Shown: positions 1-4,901 of the stretch, one piece after another
How the letters are laid out: every line of letters begins with the position of its first letter
Numbering within the stretch: position 1 is the first letter of the stretch
NCBI GenBank assembly: GCA_027592155.1
Contig: JAQCKY010000083.1
Location: forward strand, 1 to 7,874
DNA: 7,874 bases
Direction of reading: 5' to 3'
Origin: Pseudomonadota bacterium
Lineage (GTDB): Bacteria; Pseudomonadota; Alphaproteobacteria; Rhodospirillales; UBA2165
Made by a program: the position numbers and the translations under genes
The notes under the pieces: model-generated
The model's input: only the letters and a program-made list of their open reading frames with translations
Told to the model about the DNA's origin: nothing
The model's database searches: none

Positions 1-1
1 C

Positions 2-577
2 CCTCAGCTCCAGCCCAGCCCGGAACCTCTGACGGCTTCCGAGCCCACTTCTGAGGCATCGGCGCCCGACGAAACGCCCGCCGCTCATCCGCAAAGTTTC
101 GATGACGTGATTGCCCTCGCCGCCGCCTGTGGGGAGCACGTGTTGCGGGCTCAACTGGTCAGTAATGTGCGGCTGGTCCGGTTTGAGCCGGCCCGCAGCA
201 ACGAAGCGGGACGGATCGAGTTTAGTCTGGCGGGCGATGCGCCGAAGGAAATGGTCAACGAGCTCCATCGGTTCCTCAACGCCAATGCGTCCGGGCGCTG
301 GGTCGCAACCCTGTCCCAGGCAAGCGGTGCCGATACCCTCCGCCAGCAGGCGGAAAACGCCATCCAGGCCCGCAAACAGGCAGTTGCCGATCACCCGATG
401 GTCCAGGCGATCATGGAAACCTTCCCGGGCTCTGAGATCGAAACCGTCCGTGACATTACGCCGCCCCGGGATGGCGGCGACGCGCTGCCGTTGGCGGCGT
501 CAGATGACGATGATGGCGATGGTTTCACCGATAATTTTGATGACAGCGAAGATTATGATTTAGGAGAAACTCTCTGA
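2..577 (+). CDS. dnaX: DNA polymerase III tau/gamma subunit, C-terminal part (5' truncated)
   Basis: This is the last 191 codons of dnaX; the gene begins left of the window. DnaX forms the clamp loader, and its tau C-terminus contacts the polymerase alpha subunit and the DnaB helicase. The visible part starts with a Pro/Glu/Ala/Thr-rich linker (about 2-95). A folded segment follows, with FDDVIALAAACGEHVLRAQL, a V-R-L-V-R-F-E strand, a GRWVATLS strand and a long helix carrying Q-Q-A-E-N-A. The segment near DHPMVQAIMETFPGSEIETV is typical of alphaproteobacterial DnaX ends. The tail is strongly acidic (DDDDGDG, then DNFDDSEDYD). The assignment rests on this C-terminal pattern plus the ybaB and recR neighbours; the ATPase domain is not in the window. 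The TGA stop (575-577) overlaps the ATG of the next gene by one base, which suggests translational coupling. A GTG at 107 is internal and is not a start. Confidence 0.93.
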   Translation, partial: PQLQPSPEPLTASEPTSEASAPDETPAAHPQSFDDVIALAAACGEHVLRAQLVSNVRLVRFEPARSNEAGRIEFSLAGDAPKEMVNELHRFLNANASGRWVATLSQASGADTLRQQAENAIQARKQAVADHPMVQAIMETFPGSEIETVRDITPPRDGGDALPLAASDDDDGDGFTDNFDDSEDYDLGETL

Positions 578-897
578 TGAAGAATATCGGTCAAATGATG
601 AAGCAGGCCCAAGAGATGCAGGCCAAGATGACCGAAATGCAGGACAAGCTCGGAGCATTGGAAGTCACGGGCGCGGCCGGCGGCGGCATGGTGGAGGTCA
701 CCATGACCGGTAAACATGAGGTGCGCCGGGTAAAAATCGACCCCACCCTCGGGACCAGCGATCTCGATGTGCTAGAGGACCTTCTCGCCGCCGCTTTCAA
801 CGACGCCCGCGGAAAGGTTGAAACCCAGGTGAGCGAAAAGATGTCCGAACTCACCGGCGGCTTGCAGTTGCCGCCGGGCATGAAGCTGCCGTTCTAG
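577..897 (+). CDS. ybaB: YbaB/EbfC family nucleoid-associated protein
   Basis: This 106-residue protein has the usual length for the YbaB/EbfC family of small dimeric DNA-binding proteins. It begins MKNIGQMMKQAQEMQAKM, the Met/Gln/Lys-rich first helix of the family. A Gly-rich turn (GAAGGGMVEVTMTG) leads into the central beta sheet. DVLEDLLAAAFNDA then forms the second long helix, and the protein ends LPPGMKLPF. The family binds DNA and is linked to nucleoid organisation and, through its gene order, to RecR-dependent repair. The ATG overlaps the dnaX stop (TGATG). AGGAG at 562-566 lies 10 bases upstream, which supports this start. The dnaX-ybaB-recR order is the classical one, so the call is secure although the exact cellular role of the family is not. 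Confidence 0.97.
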   Translation: MKNIGQMMKQAQEMQAKMTEMQDKLGALEVTGAAGGGMVEVTMTGKHEVRRVKIDPTLGTSDLDVLEDLLAAAFNDARGKVETQVSEKMSELTGGLQLPPGMKLPF

Positions 898-930
898 ACT
901 TTCCTGAAGCTCGCGAAGCGCACGAAGATC

Positions 931-1530
931 ATGGCCCTTTCCGATATCGACCGACTGATCCAGCTCCTGGCCAAGCTGCCCGGCTTGGGGCCGCGCTCGG
1001 CACGCCGGGCGGCGCTGCACATGATCAATAACCGCTCGGCTTTGATGACACCCTTGACCGAGGCCATGGCCGCCGCCGCCCAGAACATCCGCACCTGTTC
1101 CCAATGCGGCAATCTCGATACCCGGGACCCTTGTGCGATCTGCACCGATCCCAAACGGGACCTATCGATCATTTGCGTGGTCGAGGATGTTGCCGATCTT
1201 TGGGCGCTGGAGCGGACGGCCTCCTACCGCGGCATTTATCAGGTGTTGGGCGGCGTCCTGTCGCCGTTGGACGGTGTCGGCCCGGAGGATCTCAACATCA
1301 CCGCGTTGCTCGGCCGGGCCGCACAGGAGGCGGTGCGGGAAGTTATTCTCGCCACCAGCGCCACGGTCGACGGCCGCACGACTGCCCATTACATCACCGA
1401 TCGGCTCGCCGAGTCAGGCGCCAATGTCAGTGTCTCGGCGCTGGCCCACGGCATTCCCGTCGGTGGTGAGCTCGATTATCTGGATGATGGCACGCTCAGC
1501 GCCGCGCTCAAGGAACGGCGGTCAATCTAG
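931..1530 (+). CDS. recR: Recombination mediator protein RecR
   Basis: RecR (199 residues, the normal length) works with RecO and RecF to load RecA on single-stranded gaps. The domains appear in family order. A helix-hairpin-helix lies near residues 10-30 (LLAKLPGLGPRSARRAALH). A four-cysteine zinc finger uses C56, C59, C68 and C71. A Toprim domain follows, starting around residue 78 with the V-V-E-D motif (E85, D86) and continuing through GGVLSPLDGVGPEDL. The C-terminal part has T-x-D-G-R-T-T-A-x-Y and the usual ARG-like HGIPVGGELDYLDDGTL stretch. It lies 33 bases after ybaB with no terminator between them, so the two are probably co-transcribed. No strong ribosome binding site precedes the ATG, but residues MALSDIDRLIQLLAKLPG align with the family's normal start. 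Confidence 0.98.
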   Translation: MALSDIDRLIQLLAKLPGLGPRSARRAALHMINNRSALMTPLTEAMAAAAQNIRTCSQCGNLDTRDPCAICTDPKRDLSIICVVEDVADLWALERTASYRGIYQVLGGVLSPLDGVGPEDLNITALLGRAAQEAVREVILATSATVDGRTTAHYITDRLAESGANVSVSALAHGIPVGGELDYLDDGTLSAALKERRSI

Positions 1531-1548
1531 CCCCGCACATCCATAACC

Positions 1549-2046
1549 ATGACCCGCATCATGCTTGATCCTGAAAAACTCAAACCCGACTGCGACTCTT
1601 GTGACGGTTTGTGTTGTGTCTCGCCGGTCCTGGATCTTCCCCATTATCAAAAACCGGCGGCGCAACCTTGTAAAAACTTGGATGTTGTCAATTTACGGTG
1701 CAGGATTTTTGAGACGCTGGAGGATGAAGGGTATCCGTTTTGCCGCGCCTTTGACTGCCACGGCGCCGGGCCCGCCGTGACGGCATTGTTCCGTGAAGTC
1801 GGCCGAAGCTGGCGCAATGATGCTGATGCGGGCAAGGTCGAGTTCGATGTTTTTAATATCGTCTACGCGACCCTGCACCGCCGCCTCGCCGATGATCCTC
1901 CGCTGATCACCGATGTCACCGAGGAACATCACGAGGCGCTCAGGCCGTTTATCGACGCCGTGTTGATATGGCTTTCCGACCATGGTGCTGACGAGGTCGG
2001 CGATCATTTTGGTGTGCGCACGGATGGAACAGATGCGGAGCGATAA
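1549..2046 (+). CDS. Small eight-cysteine protein, probable metal or Fe-S binding, function unknown
   Basis: This is a 165-residue soluble protein with no signal peptide or membrane segment. Its first 75 residues hold eight cysteines (C15, C18, C22, C23, C41, C51, C65, C70) in the order C-x2-C-x3-C-C-x17-C-x9-C-x13-C-x4-C. The pattern includes CDSCDGLCC, PCKNLD, a spaced R-C-R-I-F, and FDCHGAGP. From memory, a very similar block (C-x2-C-x-x-L-C-C, then PC-x-NL, then DC-x-GAGQ) precedes the repeats of some pentapeptide-repeat proteins. Here it stands alone, followed by a plain alpha-helical region rich in Asp, Glu and His, with no pentapeptide repeats. The cysteine order suggests a zinc site or an iron-sulfur cluster, but no enzyme activity can be read from it. 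It starts 18 bases after recR; neither the ATG at 1549 nor the in-frame ATG at 1561 has a clear ribosome binding site. Two BFD-like ferredoxin genes follow, which strengthens the metal/Fe-S reading. Confidence 0.82.
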   Translation: MTRIMLDPEKLKPDCDSCDGLCCVSPVLDLPHYQKPAAQPCKNLDVVNLRCRIFETLEDEGYPFCRAFDCHGAGPAVTALFREVGRSWRNDADAGKVEFDVFNIVYATLHRRLADDPPLITDVTEEHHEALRPFIDAVLIWLSDHGADEVGDHFGVRTDGTDAER

Positions 2047-2064
2047 CTTAGGAGCGATCCGATA
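2037..2064 (+). repeat. Imperfect 14-base direct repeat across a stop/start junction
   Basis: GGAGCGAT occurs at 2037-2044 and again at 2051-2058, in two adjacent 14-base units (2037-2050 and 2051-2064) that match at 10 of 14 positions. The first unit contains the TAA stop of the upstream gene. The second contains most of the ribosome binding site and the ATA start of the next one. It may be an old slippage duplication or chance. Confidence 0.4.
2050..2054 (+). promoter_or_regulatory. Ribosome binding site that decides an ATA start
   Basis: AGGAG lies immediately after the TAA stop of the eight-cysteine gene and 7 bases before ATA at 2062. It is the best Shine-Dalgarno match between recR and 2449. 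It has no other possible start codon at a suitable distance, which is the main argument for initiation at ATA. Confidence 0.55.
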
Positions 2065-2277
2065 GAATCCTCGAACCAGACACCCACCGCCAAGCCGGTC
2101 GAATATTGCACCTGCACCGGGATAACCGATGTGGACGTCAAAACTGCCTTCGACGCCGGTGCCCGAACGATTGGTGAGGTCTTTGACTACCACGGAAAGT
2201 CGGCAATCTGCGCCGGCTGCCTGATCGATATCAATTGGCTGCTGGGCCAATTGGCGGCCGGTGATGAGCCCCGCTGA
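2062..2277 (+). CDS. BFD-like [2Fe-2S] small protein 1, with apparent ATA start
   Basis: This is a 71-residue reading frame with the bacterioferritin-associated-ferredoxin pattern. C16-x-C18 sits in EYCTCTGITD, then 31 residues follow, then C50-x2-C53 in AICAGCLIDI. In the family these four cysteines hold a [2Fe-2S] cluster; bacterial Bfd binds bacterioferritin and helps release stored iron. A helix of the type D-V-D-V-K-T-A-F-D-A-G-A-x-T-I-G-E-V lies between the pairs, as expected. The frame is open only from 2047, just after the in-frame TAA of the upstream gene, and contains no ATG, GTG or TTG before the first cysteines. The GTG at 2131 would cut off the first pair. ATA at 2062 is preceded by AGGAG at 2050-2054 with a 7-base gap, so it is taken as the start. 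A mutated ATG, stop readthrough or a sequencing error are alternatives. The stop overlaps the start of the next gene by 14 bases. Confidence 0.68.
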   Translation: MESSNQTPTAKPVEYCTCTGITDVDVKTAFDAGARTIGEVFDYHGKSAICAGCLIDINWLLGQLAAGDEPR

Positions 2278-2449
2278 CCTCCCCGACATATGCACCTGCA
2301 ACGGCATGAGGGAGGAAGATATCAAACGAGCCATCGCGGCGGGCGCCCAAGATCTCGATGCGGTGTTCGCCTACCTCAAGCAAGATATCTTCTGCTCTCA
2401 ATGCCTTGTCGATATTGACAGCTATTTGTTTCCCACAACGGGCGATTAA
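2264..2449 (+). CDS. BFD-like [2Fe-2S] small protein 2
   Basis: This 61-residue protein is a second BFD-like ferredoxin directly behind the first. Counted from the ATG at 2264, the cysteines are C10-x-C12 (DICTCNGMRE), then 31 residues, then C44-x2-C47 (IFCSQCLVDI). The spacing is identical to the upstream copy. The intervening helix reads E-E-D-I-K-R-A-I-A-A-G-A. The domain makes up nearly the whole protein, so it probably acts as an electron carrier or partner-binding protein rather than an enzyme. A GTG at 2261 is directly adjacent and could serve as the start instead, adding one residue. The start lies inside the end of the upstream frame (14-base overlap, different frame), which suggests translational coupling. 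The two copies share the motif skeleton but little else, so the duplication is old or they were recruited separately. No bacterioferritin gene is visible nearby. Confidence 0.82.
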   Translation: MSPADLPDICTCNGMREEDIKRAIAAGAQDLDAVFAYLKQDIFCSQCLVDIDSYLFPTTGD

Positions 2450-2645
2450 ACTTGCAACTTATGAGGGTTAGTTAAACCATATTCCATCCGTGATGGCTTT
2501 GAGCGCTCCGTTTGGGGTAAACTCACATAAATCGTGACCCGACAATTTCTGGGGTTTGATTCCGGATCGATCGAAAAACACCAGAAATCCGGGATATATA
2601 TGCTTTGTGGGAAGCTGTGATCGGGTTATTTTGGGGAACCAGAAA
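2450..2645 (+). promoter_or_regulatory. Leader region of the RTX gene with nested inverted repeats
   Basis: This AT-richer stretch of 196 bases separates the recR run from the RTX gene. An 8-base inverted repeat pairs ATTTCTGG (2545-2552) with CCAGAAAT (2581-2588). A second pairs ATTCCGGAT (2559-2567) with ATCCGGGAT (2587-2595), 8 of 9 matching. The palindrome TCGATCGA lies at 2567-2574. A small CCATC/GATGG hairpin at 2484-2496 is followed by CTTT and is at best a weak terminator. No convincing rho-independent terminator was seen for the upstream operon. Confidence 0.4.
2571..2600 (+). promoter_or_regulatory. Weak candidate sigma-70-type promoter for the RTX gene
   Basis: TCGAAA (2571-2576, 4 of 6 matches to TTGACA) and TATATA (2595-2600, 4 of 6 matches to TATAAT) are separated by 18 bases. 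Transcription would start near 2607, about 40 bases before the GTG at 2646. It is the best pair found in this gap but remains a weak match, and it overlaps the inverted repeats. Confidence 0.25.
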
Positions 2646-4901
2646 GTGGATTCATTTGACGTGACACAGCCGCCGCTCGAGGTGATTGATGCCTCGACCC
2701 ATGTCGGCGGACCGCTCGCGGTCCCGGCCTCCGGCTGGCTGATGGGTGCAGATTTCGCGCGGGAAGGGTACGATCTCGTCGTGTCCGGCGACGCAGGCCA
2801 GAAGTTCGTCGTGATGGACTACTTCGCCTCCGACACGCCGCCCGATTTGATGACGGCGGAAAACGGTACCCTGCGCGGCGACATCGTTGCTCAATTGGCG
2901 GGACCCTTGAACCCCGGCGAATATGCGCAAGCCAGTGGTGTACCCCAGTCCGATCCCATTGGTGTCGTCGAGACACTCAGAGGCGTTGCCGAAGCGACCC
3001 GGGCCGACGGCTCTAAAGTAACCCTCAGCCAGGGCGATCCCATCTTCCGGGGCGACATCATCGAGACCGGGGCCAACGGCTCGGTCAGCATGGTCATGGC
3101 CGACGACAGCGTCTTCTCCTTGGACGCCGACGGCACCGTGAAGATGGACGAGCTTGTCTACGACCCCGAAGACCAGGAAGGCAGCATGAGCGTATCCTTG
3201 GTCAAGGGCGTGTTCTCGTTTGTGTCGGGCCAGATCGCCAAAACCGATCCCGACGCGATGGTGCTGAATACGCCGATGGCGACGGTCGGCATTCGCGGTA
3301 CCACGGGCGTGATGGATCTTCCCGAGGGCGGCAGTGTGCAAATCATACTGGCGCCCGACGATAACGGACAGACGGGCGAGCTGACCATTCAAGTCAAAGA
3401 CGCGTCGGGCAACCCGATCGGCGCGCCGATTACGGTGAACATACCTTTGTCAGCAGTGGGAATCGCGCCGGGTGGGGAGGTCCAGCAGTTCACGATCCCG
3501 GCGGCTCAGTTCCAGCAGCAGTATCAGCAAATCGTATCCCAGACCCAGAATGCCGCATCGGCATCGAATAACAACAACGATGGAGATGACGGTGGCGTCG
3601 ATGGCGATACCCCGCCGGACAGCGCGGGGACTTCCGGCGGGGATGGCCCGCCCCCTGATTTGATCGGAATTGTTGGGAATTTGATAAATAGCGAGCCCGA
3701 GCCGGAGCCCGAAGTGGTGGTCTTACCCCAACCGCCGAAAATAGTTCCGATGCCGGTTCCCAAACCGCCTGTGCAATCTGGCGGTGACGAAGATGACGAT
3801 GACGGCTCGGGTTCGGGTGGGGAGGACGGCGCTGTCACCATCATAGGGACATCGGGCGCCGACTCGCTATCCGGCGGTTCCGGGGATGATATTATCGACG
3901 GCCTCGCGGGAGACGATAGTATCCTTGGGTTGGCGGGCAACGATACCCTGACCGGCGGTGACGGCAATGACGTTGTCGACGGCGGGACGGGGAATGACTT
4001 TTTAGTCGCCGGCACCGGCAATGGCGATGATACCTACGTCGGCGGCGACGGCATCGATACCGCCAGCTTTACCTCGACCACCATGGGCGTCGTGGTCAAT
4101 CTGGCCAATACGAATAATGCAGCGACCGGGTCGGAAACCGGCACCGATGATTTGTTCAGCATAGAGCGTGTTTACGGCGGTTCCGGCGCGGACATTTTGT
4201 CCGGCTATACCGGCAACGACACGTTGATGGGCTTTGGCGGCAACGATACCTTGAGCGGTGGCGACGGCAACGATATGCTGACCGGCGGTGCCGGCGACGA
4301 TATCGTATCGGGCGATGCCGGTGACGATACGTTGATCGCGGCCACGGGGGCCGGCAATGATTCCTATGACGGCGGCACCGGCACGGATACGGCGGTCTTT
4401 TCCTCGGCGACGGCGACGGTAACCGTAAATCTATCGATGGGAAGCGCGACCGGTACGGAAATTGGGACAGATACGCTCACCGCGATCGAGAATGTCATCG
4501 GTGGATCCGGCGACGATATGGTCACCGGCGATTCCAACGCAAACCAGCTCACGGGCGGTGCGGGCAATGATAGTTTCGTCGGTAGCGGGGGGCTTGATAG
4601 CTATATCGGCGGCGCCGGGTCGGACACCGTGACCTATTTCAGCGGAACAAACGTCTTTAGTGTTTTTGATGTCGAATTTGTTTTCGGTGGCACCGGCGAT
4701 GATAGCGTTACCTTCTCCAACGGGGCCGGAGAGAATATCATTGTTTCCGGGATCGAGTCCCTGACGGGCGGCGGTGGCAATGACGTTTATACGTTGGTCG
4801 ACAATCTGTCCGCCGGAGCGACGTATGACGGCGGCGCCGGTACCGATAGCCTCAACCTAAAGTCCGGCACCAACACGTTGTCGACCATGACTTCGAAGTG
4901 A
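2646..4901 (+). CDS. FecR-domain RTX calcium-binding protein, N-terminal part (frame broken at its end)
   Basis: This is a 751-residue frame, probably the first part of a large secreted or surface protein. Residues 1-105 are an N-terminal region ending in LAGPLNPGEYAQAS. Residues about 106-220 form a FecR domain (GVVETLRGVAEATRADG at the start, LNTPMATVGIRGTTG at the end). Residues about 300-398 are a disordered linker with Asn, Asp, Gly and a PEPEPE/PKPP section. From about 399 the RTX repeats begin (G-G-x-G-x-D), which bind calcium in the beta-roll fold. No Sec signal peptide is present, as expected for type I secretion. The GTG start at 2646 follows GGGGA (2633-2637) by 8 bases; a TTG at 2556 in the same frame has no such site and would add 30 atypical residues. 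The frame ends abruptly at TGA 4899-4901 in the middle of a repeat, and the next frame continues the same repeat pattern, so this is most likely a frameshifted gene. Confidence 0.85.
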   Translation: MDSFDVTQPPLEVIDASTHVGGPLAVPASGWLMGADFAREGYDLVVSGDAGQKFVVMDYFASDTPPDLMTAENGTLRGDIVAQLAGPLNPGEYAQASGVPQSDPIGVVETLRGVAEATRADGSKVTLSQGDPIFRGDIIETGANGSVSMVMADDSVFSLDADGTVKMDELVYDPEDQEGSMSVSLVKGVFSFVSGQIAKTDPDAMVLNTPMATVGIRGTTGVMDLPEGGSVQIILAPDDNGQTGELTIQVKDASGNPIGAPITVNIPLSAVGIAPGGEVQQFTIPAAQFQQQYQQIVSQTQNAASASNNNNDGDDGGVDGDTPPDSAGTSGGDGPPPDLIGIVGNLINSEPEPEPEVVVLPQPPKIVPMPVPKPPVQSGGDEDDDDGSGSGGEDGAVTIIGTSGADSLSGGSGDDIIDGLAGDDSILGLAGNDTLTGGDGNDVVDGGTGNDFLVAGTGNGDDTYVGGDGIDTASFTSTTMGVVVNLANTNNAATGSETGTDDLFSIERVYGGSGADILSGYTGNDTLMGFGGNDTLSGGDGNDMLTGGAGDDIVSGDAGDDTLIAATGAGNDSYDGGTGTDTAVFSSATATVTVNLSMGSATGTEIGTDTLTAIENVIGGSGDDMVTGDSNANQLTGGAGNDSFVGSGGLDSYIGGAGSDTVTYFSGTNVFSVFDVEFVFGGTGDDSVTFSNGAGENIIVSGIESLTGGGGNDVYTLVDNLSAGATYDGGAGTDSLNLKSGTNTLSTMTSK
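3840..4620 (+). repeat. RTX nonapeptide blocks and a two-copy long module
   Basis: Glycine- and aspartate-rich nonapeptides cluster at about 3840-4020, 4175-4335 and 4498-4610 (for example GGSGDDIIDG and GGDGNDMLTG). Between them a longer module occurs twice, at about 4023-4205 and 4353-4530. Its pattern is D-x-Y-x-G-G-x-G-x-D-T-A, then F-x-S, V-N-L, A-T-G-x-E-x-G-T-D, I-E-x-V, and G-G-S-G-x-D. It suggests that beta-roll segments alternate with a repeated spacer domain. Confidence 0.8.
4881..4901 (+). other. Apparent one-base-deletion frameshift joining the two RTX frames
   Basis: The frame-0 codons read L-S-T-M-T-S-K-stop, while the -1 frame reads D-F-E-V-I-S-G-S. The parallel repeat near 5150 reads N-T-L-T-V-T-N-F-D-F-L-N-G, 13 residues. 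Here the stretch from AAC 4872 to GGC 4909 is 38 bases, one short of 13 codons. Adding one base around 4884-4890 restores N-T-L-S-T-x-D-F-E-V-I-S-G. No classical X-XXY-YYZ slippery heptamer is visible, so a deletion or sequencing error is favoured over programmed frameshifting. Confidence 0.75.

Noticed and set aside
1693..2334. Long open frame on the - strand (213 codons) opposite the eight-cysteine and BFD-like genes
   Set aside because: It lies antisense to three frames with recognisable cysteine motifs, has no recognisable domain and crosses gene boundaries. It is a GC-rich shadow.
2484..2500. Rho-independent terminator after the BFD-like genes
   Set aside because: The stem is only five base pairs with a three-base loop, followed by CTTT. 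It is too weak to call.
2556..2645. Upstream TTG start for the RTX gene
   Set aside because: It has no suitable ribosome binding site and would add 30 residues unlike the rest. GTG 2646 has GGGGA 8 bases upstream.
2652..3392. Long - strand frame (246 codons) opposite the FecR region
   Set aside because: The + strand carries a clear FecR domain with a good ribosome binding site. The antisense product is low-complexity His/Gly/Arg with no family features.
3840..4620. Possible DNA tandem-repeat array or CRISPR-like pattern
   Set aside because: The periodicity is at protein level (RTX nonapeptides) with varied codons. There are no identical repeats with unique spacers.
4890..4901. Programmed -1 ribosomal frameshift joining the two RTX frames
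   Set aside because: The direction is right, but no slippery heptamer or obvious stimulatory hairpin is seen. A simple one-base deletion explains the data better.
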